DNA from: Candidatus Parcubacteria bacterium
Lineage (GTDB): Bacteria > Patescibacteriota > Saccharimonadia > Saccharimonadales > Saccharimonadaceae
NCBI GenBank assembly: GCA_023432475.1
Contig: JAEYUN010000013.1
Span: 1 to 52,033, forward strand
DNA length: 52,033 nt
Direction: 5' to 3'
Below, piece after piece: positions 23,616-33,136 of the stretch (the first letter of the stretch is position 1; each line of letters opens with the position of its first letter). The translations under genes were made by a program, and so were the position numbers. The notes beneath the pieces were generated by a model. That model saw only the letters and a program-made list of their open reading frames with translations, was not told where the DNA came from and searched no databases.

Positions 23616-24668
23616 ATGCTCCCGATCCGTAACCGGTTGAGCACTACGCTTAACCTGTCCGACCAGCAAGTCACACGGGCAATTAAGGTGGGATTGTCGG
23701 TCATAGTGACCGTAATCGCACCCACGGTTGCTTTGTGCGGCCTATTGCTGTTCACAATCAAAGACCATTACCTGACAGCCTTCATGGCAGTCCTGGTGGC
23801 CAATATCGTAATCCGTTACCACCAGCGGCTACGACAAGGCATCAAAGCTCACCGCGAACGCGTCGGGAACATTCAACGGGTTCGTACCGAACTTCGACAC
23901 AACAAGATGTTCCATCGTGTCGAGGCATCTTTGTTCACTCGGCGCTGGTCAGGTCTTAGCGATGAACAGTTGCTGGGCCAGACCTACATCGACGATACTC
24001 AGCACTGGGTAGTAGCCGTTCGGCTCTTCTTCAATCCATTCGCCGAACACGGCGAAAAGATTCCGGACGGCAAGACCGCCGCTAGCATCTACCTGTTTTT
24101 CCGGACTTTAGCCGAGTACACCTGGGCAGTCTGGTTGGGTGGTTGGCTGGTGACAATCGGCTTGATTGCCTATGAGGTTTTTTTCGCCTCACTCCCGCAA
24201 TTTTCCGAGTATGTCTCGGCTGCAGCCTTTTGGTCGATCGTTGCAGTCGTCGTAATGACTGTTTGGACGGTCGGCTGGGTCAGCTACGTAGTGTGGTTGT
24301 TCCAGCGCGACCGACTGACTGTCACCCGCGACAGCTACGTCGTGACGTCACGACGGTTGCCGTTCCAGGATATCGAGAACCGTCGCGGCGAGATGAAGGA
24401 ATTCCAATCTGTCGTGCTCAAGACAACCCTCTTAGGGCTCGTTCTCGGCTACGCCCACATCGAGATCCAGAGTTGGCATGAGCCGGAGCCAATCCCAGGG
24501 CGGCGCTTTGTCAAACACCCGGAGCGGCTCAAGGTGGTCATGGAAAGGTTGGCAGGGCAAGGTCATTCCAAGACGATTCGACCCCCAGCTAGGCTTATGA
24601 CTGCCATAGCTGATTCCGAGGACGACACGGTCGAGCTTCCGCTCATGAGTGAAGACCTCCAGCCGTAA
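23616..24668 (+). CDS. Four-helix membrane protein with bPH-like domain, first gene of T4SS island
   Basis: 350 aa. Hydrophobic pairs at about residues 24-65 and 160-235; after the second pair a beta-rich stretch (RDRLTVTRDSYVVTSRRLPF, LLGLVLGYAHIEIQ) resembles a bacterial PH domain. GGGGTGAGC provides the Shine-Dalgarno for ATG 23616. GC-rich like the rest of the island. It has its own terminator, and no T4SS family is recognised, so its link to secretion rests on position. Confidence 0.6.
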   Translation: MLPIRNRLSTTLNLSDQQVTRAIKVGLSVIVTVIAPTVALCGLLLFTIKDHYLTAFMAVLVANIVIRYHQRLRQGIKAHRERVGNIQRVRTELRHNKMFHRVEASLFTRRWSGLSDEQLLGQTYIDDTQHWVVAVRLFFNPFAEHGEKIPDGKTAASIYLFFRTLAEYTWAVWLGGWLVTIGLIAYEVFFASLPQFSEYVSAAAFWSIVAVVVMTVWTVGWVSYVVWLFQRDRLTVTRDSYVVTSRRLPFQDIENRRGEMKEFQSVVLKTTLLGLVLGYAHIEIQSWHEPEPIPGRRFVKHPERLKVVMERLAGQGHSKTIRPPARLMTAIADSEDDTVELPLMSEDLQP

Positions 24669-24687
24669 AAGGCGGCTGATTTTCGTT
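24661..24687 (+). terminator. Terminator overlapping the end of the membrane protein gene
   Basis: AGCCGT-aaaag-GCGGCT followed by GATTTTCGTTT; the stem includes the stop codon. Confidence 0.6.
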
Positions 24688-24693
24688 TGGCTT

Positions 24694-24787
24694 GATTACC
24701 CCGGGGAATAAAACCCTCGGGGTAATCGCAAACATTTTTATCCGATAACTCTCAACTATGGTTGATGGCTACCGGACAAAAATCCGG
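24694..24787 (+). promoter_or_regulatory. Second structured leader, before the ParA-like gene
   Basis: GATTACCCC / GGGGTAATC (24694-24702, 24719-24727) with an inner GGG/CCC extension makes a 13-bp stem. Then CCGGACAAAAATCCGG (24772-24787) matches 15 of 16 bases of the hairpin at 23467-23482. The 226-base gap has no gene. Confidence 0.5.
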
Positions 24788-24894
24788 GTTCGAAGTATCG
24801 GGTTACGCCTGATGCTACGCGAACAGAGCGAAACTTAACATTATCGTCTTACAACTCAATCCACCCCATCGAGATGCTCTACGAAGGAGGCATC

Positions 24895-26148
24895 ATGTCT
24901 ACCAACGACCCCTCCGGGGGCGTAAGTATTGTCGTAGCCGATCCCGGCAGCCAAGCGCCCGCCCGGGCACTTCCGGCCAAGGTCGTCGACAACGACAAGC
25001 TGGCGAAAACCAAGCCGGAACGAGTCGTGCCGGCTGACGCGATCATACCCGATCGTGGTTGGCCGAAAATCCGCTACGCGGTCAACAGCTTCTTCCGCAG
25101 GCCCGACCTGGTGCCAGCCATCAACGCCGAGCAGAGAGCGGAACTTCATCACAAGGCGCGCACTGCTTACGAGCAGGCCTTGGTGGGACGTTTGATCCAC
25201 CTTGCCTCTCTCGGCGTCCAGCCAGTCATCTGCGTGGCCAACGTCAAGTCATCCGGCAAGTCGTCAACCGCTCTCGGTATGGGAACTGTCATTGCGGAAT
25301 ACACCCGCAAGATGACGATCCTCATTCCATCGACAGCCAACACGGCAACGGTGACGGTAGGGAGGATGGCCGGTATCACCGGCAACATGCTTCCCATCGA
25401 CGAATACCTGACGCATGTCAGGATGTACGGCACGTTCCGAACCCTGGAGCGGAGGCTCCCCCGTACCAAGTGGGGACTGGGCGTTATCGTCGAAAGCAAC
25501 AACTCTTCTGCCAACGACGCCGACGACGCGTTGATCGTCCCGTACATGGAGGCGATAGACGTCACGCTGCCAAACGTCAGCGCCTTGATCCTCGATCTGG
25601 GCAACGACAACATCAGCCGACGTTCCATCGCTACCCAAGCAGCCCGACTCAGCAATGTGTTGGTTTTGCCGTTCATGGAGGATGCGCCCGTCACCCATGT
25701 GTCACTCAAGGACACCATCAAGTTCTACAACACCGACGATGGCATACCTGAGGACGTATGGCACGAGCTCTACTCCAACTTCCGCAACAAGGAAGCAACC
25801 GGCATCACCGTGCCAACTCGAGAGAAGGTCAATCGTTCCATCTTGGTCGCAACCAAAGCAGGCGGAAAGGTCGACTTCGATCACTTCGCTCGCTCCAGCG
25901 ACCAAGGTGTCAACTCAGCTGACCTCAAGCCTTGGAACGGTACGGGAATTTGCGTCCCGAGTGACGCCAGCATCGGCCGCAAGGACGCTGCAGGCGAGCT
26001 CATGCCTTTCGATTTCGACGCGATCGGGCAGGAGACCAAAATCTCCTACCTGGAACTCGCCGTAGCGAGCTACGAGCTCGTCGGTGCCCAAACAGGTACC
26101 GAAATCGGTGAGCCGATGGTGGCCAACTTGCCCCGTAAAGCTCACTAA
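24895..26148 (+). CDS. ParA/MinD-like ATPase of the T4SS island
   Basis: 417 aa from ATG 24895, chosen because AGGAGG (24885-24890) lies 4 nt upstream; an ATG at 24874 is upstream of that site. A deviant Walker A (CVANVKSSGKSSTAL) at about residues 114-128 and Walker B-like SALILDLGND place it among SIMIBI ATPases. A basic N-terminal tail of about 100 residues precedes it. Such ATPases position secretion or conjugation machines at the membrane or pole in other systems; that role here is inference. Confidence 0.7.
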   Translation: MSTNDPSGGVSIVVADPGSQAPARALPAKVVDNDKLAKTKPERVVPADAIIPDRGWPKIRYAVNSFFRRPDLVPAINAEQRAELHHKARTAYEQALVGRLIHLASLGVQPVICVANVKSSGKSSTALGMGTVIAEYTRKMTILIPSTANTATVTVGRMAGITGNMLPIDEYLTHVRMYGTFRTLERRLPRTKWGLGVIVESNNSSANDADDALIVPYMEAIDVTLPNVSALILDLGNDNISRRSIATQAARLSNVLVLPFMEDAPVTHVSLKDTIKFYNTDDGIPEDVWHELYSNFRNKEATGITVPTREKVNRSILVATKAGGKVDFDHFARSSDQGVNSADLKPWNGTGICVPSDASIGRKDAAGELMPFDFDAIGQETKISYLELAVASYELVGAQTGTEIGEPMVANLPRKAH

Positions 26149-26203
26149 TCACCCCCATAGCACAAGCCAACCTGGTTATGTGCACTCCCGAAAGGAAACT
26201 CAA

Positions 26204-26509
26204 ATGACACTCCCTGTCATCCAGCCCCTGCTGGTACCGATGGATGCATGCATGCCATCGAACGATCGGTTGCTCTCAGCTGCCGGACCGATGGTCCGTG
26301 AGATCACCGGCGCTCTCGGCGGTCTGACAATCCCGATCGCCCTGGGGGTGACGGTGCTGATTGGCCTGTTGGCCCTCTTCACCGTCGTCTCTCACCGTGG
26401 TCGCGAGTACGTCAAGCTGCTCCCGCTGCCGTTCGTGATCGTGATCGGCATGATCCTGGCAATCATGTTCGGGACCGCCATCATCACGATCATGAACAAC
26501 TCCTGCTAG
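26204..26509 (+). CDS. VirB2/TrbC-like pilin candidate
   Basis: 101 aa. A polar N terminus of about 35 residues is followed by two hydrophobic helices (about 37-62 and 73-95) joined by a short charged loop (SHRGREYVK), the topology of VirB2/TrbC pilins. Start ATG 26204 has AAAGGA upstream. Placement directly before the VirB6-like gene supports the call; sequence identity alone would not. Confidence 0.6.
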   Translation: MTLPVIQPLLVPMDACMPSNDRLLSAAGPMVREITGALGGLTIPIALGVTVLIGLLALFTVVSHRGREYVKLLPLPFVIVIGMILAIMFGTAIITIMNNSC

Positions 26510-26580
26510 ATGGCGGATGGCGGCGGGGCTCTTGGAAACGAGAGCCCCGCCAAGGAACCATCCAAGGGAAAGGATGAGCC

Positions 26581-27840
26581 ATGTTCGATATCTTCGGCTG
26601 GCTGAACCTAGATGAAGCCTACAACTCCATTTACTCAGCCATAGCTGCGTTGTTGAGCTCGAGCATGATTCCTTCCATCGTCGTCTTCAGGACAGACTGG
26701 TTCAGGACCACGTTCGGCTCGACCATAGGACTTGGGCAAGCTCTGCTTACTCTCGTCACAATTCTTGTCGGGCTCAGGATGATCCTCCAACCCCTCAAGG
26801 GCATCCAAGGACGTCCGATCGGCAAGATACTCACCAGTATCTGGACGATGGCGCTTCTCGTCGTGGCGTTTTACCCGATTGTGACTTTCAGCCTGTCGCT
26901 TGCGACGTGGTTGCGAGACATTATCGTCAGCATCATGACGGGAGTCGAGCCGACTCAGGTCGCAGGCGCACTCGACAAAACTGTGACAACATTCAACCTG
27001 ACCGAGAACGTCATGAAGCTAGTCGTCATGGTTCTACTGGTACTGTTGGGCCTGATTGTTTACGGAGTAGCAATGGCAATCCAGGGTGTAACAATCCTGG
27101 TGATGCTTATCTACCCTGTGATGGTCATGCTCCGCCCACTTGGGGGCATGTTTGACCGGCTGTTCCATGCCGCTAATGCCGTACTGGCGGTCGCCCTGTT
27201 GGGACCGTCGGCGATGACTGCTGGCATGTTGCTACCGCGGCTTTTGCAGCGGTGGCTCTTGGGTGAGAATTCTATCGCCCAAGCCATAACCGCCATAACA
27301 GCGTCGATGCTAGCCATCTGGTTGCCGTTTGCAATTGGCAGCTTGGTTTACGAAAGGTCTAGCAGCTTGATTGGTTCTGTCGAAACACGAGCCTACGGCG
27401 CCGTCAGCATGGATCGTTTGCCACCGATGGATGATCAGGGTCATGGTGGGTCAGGAGCCTTCAAGGCTTTTGGCCTTCATCTTGCAACCGGTGCCACAAC
27501 CGTGGCAGCGAGCAGTGGTTCAAAAGCTGATTTCTTCCAGGATATCAAGCATGTGATGGCCGATGCGGCCGGCACAGGCTTGACGATGGCAGGACATCCG
27601 ATCGCAGGATCGCTTGTTTCGGCAGCGGACACTGTTATGCGTAATCGTGAGGAGCGCAAACGAGAGGCTGCCCAGGAAGAGACACAGGTCACCAGCCAAA
27701 TCCCTCCAGCTCCTCTACCACCGGATTCTCCCAACCCTGGTATGCCAACCCCGGCACCCCAACCCAACCCGGGACCGGAAATTCAGAACGGTGGCACACA
27801 AGGACCGCCACCCCCAACAACACCCCCTAACACCTCATAG
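26581..27840 (+). CDS. VirB6/TrbL-like T4SS channel protein
   Basis: 419 aa. At least five membrane helices (about residues 53-70, 85-112, 146-185, 198-222 and 232-255) and a long soluble C-terminal tail ending in a Pro-rich stretch (PPAPLPPDSPNPGMPTPAPQ). This layout is typical of VirB6/TrbL proteins of monoderm T4SSs, which form the inner-membrane channel. Shine-Dalgarno AAAGGA upstream; 9 bases separate it from the next gene. Confidence 0.75.
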   Translation: MFDIFGWLNLDEAYNSIYSAIAALLSSSMIPSIVVFRTDWFRTTFGSTIGLGQALLTLVTILVGLRMILQPLKGIQGRPIGKILTSIWTMALLVVAFYPIVTFSLSLATWLRDIIVSIMTGVEPTQVAGALDKTVTTFNLTENVMKLVVMVLLVLLGLIVYGVAMAIQGVTILVMLIYPVMVMLRPLGGMFDRLFHAANAVLAVALLGPSAMTAGMLLPRLLQRWLLGENSIAQAITAITASMLAIWLPFAIGSLVYERSSSLIGSVETRAYGAVSMDRLPPMDDQGHGGSGAFKAFGLHLATGATTVAASSGSKADFFQDIKHVMADAAGTGLTMAGHPIAGSLVSAADTVMRNREERKREAAQEETQVTSQIPPAPLPPDSPNPGMPTPAPQPNPGPEIQNGGTQGPPPPTTPPNTS

Positions 27841-27849
27841 GGAGGGTTC

Positions 27850-29643
27850 ATGAGCGACAAACCTCTACCGTATCACCTGGTGGTACAAAACAAGCTGAGG
27901 GGTCGCATGGTGGACAACACGTCCATTGGTTCGCTCGCACCCTTCATCTTGAGCATCTTGACCACCGTTGTGGTAGGTGTGTTGAGTTACCGATTGACCG
28001 AATCTGCCCTTGTGGCACTGATGAGTATTTTGGTAACCAGCGCACTTCTCGCTTCTTTGGTCTACGTCCCGGCAAACGGCTGGGGACCAGGCTACTGGCA
28101 GATTCATCTGCTGAATAAAAGTAGTCGTCTCGAACGGCGGCAAGGTGTCTGGTGGGAAGCTAAGCCGTCTGATGCAGCCAAGCCAAAGCGTCGGGAAAAA
28201 AGGATGCGGCGCACGATTCCTATTCGGATCGAAGTCATTGAAATCGATTACGAAGGTAAGCGCTATCGCATCCCGCTCCATCATCACATCGACAAGCCGT
28301 ACGACCAGCTGTACATTCTAGCAAAAGGCGGCGCCTTCGCTTCGGTGGACAGTTTCCAGAAGTATCGGCTGAACGGAGAGTTGGCACGGATTTTTGACCG
28401 CACCCTCAGCATGACCGAGCTTCGAGCCGGGATTGGCTGTCTGCGTGTCACCGCACCTCTCAACCAGTACGCAACATACCTGCCATATATGGTGCGTAAC
28501 ATGAATCCAATCGTGGCTAGGCCTGAGCAGTTCAAGCTTGACGACGGACTAGCAAAAGTCGTTGAGCGTCTGCGATCTTTGGCCAACCAGCTCGTCCCGG
28601 AAATGCAGGCTCACTATGCTGCTGAAGACTGGGGCCTGTTGGTAGTCACGATCCGTCGCAAGGAGGGTTGGAAAAAGGCCGCCCTTGGCAAGGCGACCAA
28701 CGAGCAGCTTTACAACCTGCCGGTGCTCCAACTCGGCCGTAGCCTGGAAGAAGATCTGAGGGCAAGCACTAGCCTCAATCTGCATGACGTGCACATTCTG
28801 ACACCAGAAGAACTCTTCATGCTAGATCGGATGTCGTGGGACACCACTGGCATCGAGGACTTCTACCGGCAATACGCTGCCATCGTGACCGACTACGAAC
28901 GCAAAACGGCAGCCGAAGTCGCTGGCGTTCGGCAAGACCACCACACTACTCAGTGGGTAAAGGGGGAGCAATACGACCCCGATGCCGACCAGCCGGATCT
29001 GAACAACAATACCGTCACAAACGGGAAGCCAGATTCATTACCGGAACGACTCGTGAAGGAAATCACGATCACCAATCAGCGCCAGATGTTCAAGGAGTTG
29101 ACTGAAACCCTGAGCTGCTGGCCCGAGACGGCGATCGTTTCACCCTCCAAAGACTGCATCCGCATGGACAACAACTGGATCAGTGTCGTCCGCATCTGCT
29201 CCCTCCCGGAGCAGGTGACTGAAGATCACTACCAGAGTCTGCACTATATCTCGGTCGAACCCGGGGTGCGAATGCGTCACTACATCGGCGGTGAGTCAAT
29301 CTCGGGTGACACCGAGACCCTGGCGCTGATGTTGAAGGAATCAGCCTTCACAAATCTCTATGACGCCATCTTCGAGCATGCGGTGGTCAAACACCCGGGC
29401 GCGAAGCGGCAAAAGGAGAAGTTGGCGGTCCAGTCGGAGATTATTTCGGCTAACTCGATCGCTCAACTCTTCAACGAGTACTGGGTCGTCGTAGCACCGA
29501 GCTACGCCCTGCTCAAAGAACAGCGCAATTCGCTTTGCGCCGACCTCAAAGCTCGCCAGTTCAAGGATGTCCAGGTAGTTGACATCATGGCGTTGCAGGT
29601 TGATGCATTCCTGACGGGCGCCCTCGGTGCCGTTCGTCTCTAG
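27850..29643 (+). CDS. VirB4 N-terminal half fused to PrgI-like membrane domain
   Basis: 597 aa. Two N-terminal membrane helices (about residues 26-46 and 50-72) like PrgI/SCO6880-type proteins, then a long soluble region matching the VirB4 N-terminal domain in style (GCLRVTAPLNQYATYLPYMV, LPVLQLGRSLEEDLRASTSL). No Walker A is present; the ATPase half is in the next gene. GGGAGGG precedes ATG 27850. Actinobacterial conjugation loci often have a fused form, so the split is notable. Confidence 0.65.
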   Translation: MSDKPLPYHLVVQNKLRGRMVDNTSIGSLAPFILSILTTVVVGVLSYRLTESALVALMSILVTSALLASLVYVPANGWGPGYWQIHLLNKSSRLERRQGVWWEAKPSDAAKPKRREKRMRRTIPIRIEVIEIDYEGKRYRIPLHHHIDKPYDQLYILAKGGAFASVDSFQKYRLNGELARIFDRTLSMTELRAGIGCLRVTAPLNQYATYLPYMVRNMNPIVARPEQFKLDDGLAKVVERLRSLANQLVPEMQAHYAAEDWGLLVVTIRRKEGWKKAALGKATNEQLYNLPVLQLGRSLEEDLRASTSLNLHDVHILTPEELFMLDRMSWDTTGIEDFYRQYAAIVTDYERKTAAEVAGVRQDHHTTQWVKGEQYDPDADQPDLNNNTVTNGKPDSLPERLVKEITITNQRQMFKELTETLSCWPETAIVSPSKDCIRMDNNWISVVRICSLPEQVTEDHYQSLHYISVEPGVRMRHYIGGESISGDTETLALMLKESAFTNLYDAIFEHAVVKHPGAKRQKEKLAVQSEIISANSIAQLFNEYWVVVAPSYALLKEQRNSLCADLKARQFKDVQVVDIMALQVDAFLTGALGAVRL

Positions 29644-29669
29644 ACGTAAGACGATGTTTACGTTCGCTA

Positions 29670-29760
29670 CTCCCAGGGCTTGTGCAGCACGCGCCGGCCC
29701 TGGGAGAGAACACCTCAGACAAACTATGGTCGGAAATGGACGATATTTTACCTGAGGTGT
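29670..29760 (+). repeat. Two inverted repeats between the VirB4 halves
   Basis: CTCCCAGGG / CCCTGGGAG (29670-29678, 29698-29706) with an inner GTGC-a-GCAC, and ACACCTCAG / CTGAGGTGT (29710-29718, 29752-29760). Both 9-bp stems are perfect. No T-run follows the first. The 201-base gap has no gene. Confidence 0.7.
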
Positions 29761-29844
29761 CCTAAGAGTAATTATTAAAACTCCAAGAACACCTAGAAAA
29801 CCTTCACAATTCCAAGACCCACCCCACCCAGAAAGGCAAGTGCC

Positions 29845-31338
29845 ATGAGAGGTCCTTCGTTCGTAGGGCCCACCAGTTTGGTAGCCCTCGGTCATCCGTT
29901 TGCGAGTTCGGAAGCTCAACAGTACCCCGGTGTACCGCTGGGTATTAATATCCGTAACGGCCGGCTGGTGATGCTTGACCCGTGGCTCTTGCAAGTCACT
30001 GGAGTCATCAGCGCCACTACAGTCCTGATACTTGCCCAGCTCAAGCATGGCAAGTCCGCACTGGTTAAGATGCTGGCCGCCCGATCGTACATGCTCTCTA
30101 TGGGTTATTCGATCATGCGCATCGCCATCAACGACTACAAGCCAGAGGACTCCAGTAGCGAGTATGGCGCCCTGGCTAAGTTCTTTGAGAGCAAGCCGTT
30201 TACGATGCGCGACATGCGCGTCAACCCGTTTGAACGAAGGCTGTTTTTAAATTCGAACGACAGCCACGACGCCTACGAGCTCGGTCTGCTCGGTATCGCT
30301 CAGCTGTTGTGTGAGTATGACGCAACGGAAATGAACGAGATTGAGCGATATGCCATGCGTATCGCCATGTATGGGATGATCAGTCAGGGTAACGACTTGA
30401 CCTGGTCACCCGAGAAACTCCAGCGGATTGCTGGGTCACTGCAGCCGGCAACCATGGAAGGCTACCACGACGTCCTCGACGCCAAGCTCGTCGCCCAGGT
30501 CGAAGAGAACCTTCGTCGTGTCGGCGACCCTGAGATTCAGCAGCACATCAGGGCTGAGATCAAAGAGCTGGTATCCATCAAGCGCAACGTACCCTTCGGC
30601 GTCATTCGTGACGCTGGTATCAGGGTTGAAGCTCGCTTGGGTAACCTGCTCGAAGGGCCGCTCGGCGGCATGTTTGGTGCTAAGAACTCGTTGTACGACA
30701 CGCTTACTCAGCGAGCCGTCAACAAGGACTGGCGCGGCATGAACCCCAAAGCCGAGACCTTGATGCGGATGCTCGACACCCAGATCAAGATCATGGCCGG
30801 CGAGCTCAACCGCAAGGACCTGTTGCCCCACATCGAAATCGATGACGAACAACACCGGGCGATGAGTAACCTGCAGTACGCCCGTCAACGAGCCTACTTC
30901 ACCGAAATCGCCCGGGGTATGCACACCCTCCACATGGGTGTGACACATAGCTTCGATTCCATCCGCCAGGGTGGAGTCGACAGCGAACAATTCCGCCTCG
31001 GCGAGAAGATCATCCGCAACACCGGGCTGTTCATGTACGGACGACTGGACGAAGCCAGCGCCCGTGAAGTCCAAGCCAGAGAACACATTTCTGACGTCGA
31101 CCGCATGATGCTGACGGCGCTACCCAAGCGCACGTTCGGTTTCAAGCTCGGCGATAACGAGTTCATGCAGTTTGTGAGAGTTGTCGCCACACCACTAGAA
31201 CGGGCGACTCTCATTGACAGCAACTCGGCTACTCGGGGCATCGTTCAGCGACCAACGCTGGACTCACCGAACGACATGTTGGCCTTCGCTAACGCCAACG
31301 GTCTTGAGTACATCGGAATACCCACCCCCCAGGAGTGA
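29845..31338 (+). CDS. VirB4/TraC-like ATPase (C-terminal half)
   Basis: 497 aa. Walker A AQLKHGKSALVKML at about residues 63-76 and Walker B PHIEIDDEQH at about 331-340, with an Arg/Gln-rich HFD region before the end, as in the motor domain of VirB4. It powers pilus assembly or substrate transfer at the membrane. AAAGG lies upstream of ATG 29845. Encoded apart from its N-terminal domain (27850 gene); the two products presumably associate. Confidence 0.8.
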   Translation: MRGPSFVGPTSLVALGHPFASSEAQQYPGVPLGINIRNGRLVMLDPWLLQVTGVISATTVLILAQLKHGKSALVKMLAARSYMLSMGYSIMRIAINDYKPEDSSSEYGALAKFFESKPFTMRDMRVNPFERRLFLNSNDSHDAYELGLLGIAQLLCEYDATEMNEIERYAMRIAMYGMISQGNDLTWSPEKLQRIAGSLQPATMEGYHDVLDAKLVAQVEENLRRVGDPEIQQHIRAEIKELVSIKRNVPFGVIRDAGIRVEARLGNLLEGPLGGMFGAKNSLYDTLTQRAVNKDWRGMNPKAETLMRMLDTQIKIMAGELNRKDLLPHIEIDDEQHRAMSNLQYARQRAYFTEIARGMHTLHMGVTHSFDSIRQGGVDSEQFRLGEKIIRNTGLFMYGRLDEASAREVQAREHISDVDRMMLTALPKRTFGFKLGDNEFMQFVRVVATPLERATLIDSNSATRGIVQRPTLDSPNDMLAFANANGLEYIGIPTPQE

Positions 31339-31339
31339 C

Positions 31340-31960
31340 ATGGAAACCGAGAGGTATTACCGACTTAGGTCGGTCAGCCTCCGAGTGCTTGGCGTGGTTG
31401 TAGTTGGGGTATTGGTCGCGACAGTCGTTTGGCTGATTGCGACCAACCCCGCGCCGTCTACCTCCACTAGTCCAGATGCAGCAACCCTGGCTCCCAACGG
31501 AGCGGCGACATCTGGAACGCTTCCCGCACCCCAGGTATCGTCTGACGGACTCGCACCGGAGATAACTCCCGCTCTTACGCAAGAGTGGCAAGCTGCAGCT
31601 CATGTCGTGTTGCGCGCGTTTTTTGTTCCTCCGGAACCGAACGTTGACCTCACGACTACACTGCAGCCTTACGCCACTCAAACATTTACTCACTGGTTGA
31701 AAGACCAGTGGGTCGGTGCCGGTGAGGGCGTATCGTTTAAGACGTTTAACGTCTCTTTCCCGACCGCTTGCGGTCCCAAACCCCAAGGAAGCGGTAGGGT
31801 AATACTTACCGCCTATGTCGAGATGGAGATCAAGTTTGGCGACGAGCCAATCGAGATCGATAACGTCACCGCCCTAGTCGAGTTCACCTCGCAAGACAGT
31901 CGCTGGCGAGTGAGCGACATCGTCGAATTCAGTGGCTTCGCTTGCGAGAGTGGTGAGTAA
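31340..31960 (+). CDS. Bitopic VirB8/TcpC-like protein
   Basis: 206 aa. One membrane helix (about residues 15-37) near the N terminus, a Pro/Ser/Thr linker, and a C-terminal domain of helix plus strands (QEWQAAAHVVLRAFF, VILTAYVEMEIKF, NVTALVEFTSQDSRW) consistent with the NTF2-like fold of VirB8/TcpC. Assignment rests on topology and position. AGGAG is 4 nt before ATG 31340, 1 base after the VirB4 stop. Confidence 0.55.
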   Translation: METERYYRLRSVSLRVLGVVVVGVLVATVVWLIATNPAPSTSTSPDAATLAPNGAATSGTLPAPQVSSDGLAPEITPALTQEWQAAAHVVLRAFFVPPEPNVDLTTTLQPYATQTFTHWLKDQWVGAGEGVSFKTFNVSFPTACGPKPQGSGRVILTAYVEMEIKFGDEPIEIDNVTALVEFTSQDSRWRVSDIVEFSGFACESGE

Positions 31961-31962
31961 AA

Positions 31963-33111
31963 ATGACTAAGAGACTGAGTTTGTTCAAGCTCCTGGTCAT
32001 AGGCCTCGCCTTCATCGGGCTGATTGCGGTTGGCAGCGTCGTTCTAACAGGTCTGGCGACTACGTCCGACTACCCCAATCAGTGCTCGGTCGCCGAAGGC
32101 AAACTTCCAGATCGAGTACCTGCCAAGCTCGGAGCAGTCTTTACCCAGGCAGCCGAAGAGTACGACATCCAGCCGTACGTTCTAGCCTTGGTGTACTACA
32201 ACGAAAACGGCCACTACCGTGAGCCACCCCCGCCGTATGGTAATGGTCCGCGATGGCCAGTGTCATATAAAGGGGCGCGAGGTCCTTTCCAGTTCATGTC
32301 GGGTACTTGGCGGGCTTACCGGAACTCCAATCCGGCCCACCGACCAGGTAACGTCAACGATTTGGTGGACGCTGCATACGCAGCAGCTCATTATTTGAAA
32401 GCCGAACTACGCCTCAAAGCTAACTCGGCGTTCGGAAGCGTGAGTAACCCCAAAAAAGGAACTGTCACCTGGGCACTCGGCGCTTACAACGCCGGGCCGT
32501 ACAGCGGTTTCGAAAACTGGGGATTGCCGTATATAAAGCGGGCAGCGAAGGAATACAGTTCGTACTTCGCCAACGCAAAGGGCGGCTCCACCCTCGCAAG
32601 CACCATGATTAAGGTGTGCGATGAGCCCAAACCCAGCCAGAACGGGCCGGTCGTTGACCCACCTTCAACTAAATCCACCGTCTGCCCGTCAGGGGTTCAC
32701 GCCCGGCAACTGAGGGTGGGGAACGGTGGATACATCCGTGTCTGCCGTGTCAACGGTATAACCGTCAACGCCAAGATCGCCCACAAGTGGGCGTATCTAG
32801 TTGCCAAGGCGCGCAAAGAGGGTATCAATCTAACTGGTGGTGGTTTCCGGACCGCTTCCCAACAGATTACTTTGCGACGTCAACACTGTGGCACCAGCCA
32901 CTACGCGATTTACCAGATGCCAGCCAGTGCCTGTTCCCCGGATACGGCACGACCAGGTACCTCTTTCCATGAGCTCGGCTTAGCGGTCGACCTCAACATG
33001 ACTCGAGCCGTCTACCGGTTCATGCAAAAACATGGACCACCGATCGGTATTTACCGAACGGTACCTAGCGAGTGGTGGCACTGGTCCACAAGAACGCGCA
33101 ACCCAAGGTAA
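31963..33111 (+). CDS. Bifunctional cell-wall hydrolase: lytic transglycosylase plus M15 DD-carboxypeptidase
   Basis: 382 aa. An N-terminal membrane helix (about residues 10-32) anchors it outside the cell. An SLT/lysozyme-like domain (about 50-210) shows YYNENGHY (probable catalytic Glu), GARGPFQFMSGTW and YNAGPYSG. A VanY-type M15 domain follows (about 245-380) with SFHELGLAVDL and EWWHW, the zinc and catalytic motifs. It can cut glycan strands and stem peptides, as VirB1-like enzymes do for T4SS assembly. Starts 2 bases after the VirB8-like stop. Confidence 0.85.
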   Translation: MTKRLSLFKLLVIGLAFIGLIAVGSVVLTGLATTSDYPNQCSVAEGKLPDRVPAKLGAVFTQAAEEYDIQPYVLALVYYNENGHYREPPPPYGNGPRWPVSYKGARGPFQFMSGTWRAYRNSNPAHRPGNVNDLVDAAYAAAHYLKAELRLKANSAFGSVSNPKKGTVTWALGAYNAGPYSGFENWGLPYIKRAAKEYSSYFANAKGGSTLASTMIKVCDEPKPSQNGPVVDPPSTKSTVCPSGVHARQLRVGNGGYIRVCRVNGITVNAKIAHKWAYLVAKARKEGINLTGGGFRTASQQITLRRQHCGTSHYAIYQMPASACSPDTARPGTSFHELGLAVDLNMTRAVYRFMQKHGPPIGIYRTVPSEWWHWSTRTRNPR

Positions 33112-33136
33112 GACTAACAAAGAAAGTGGGGACTGA

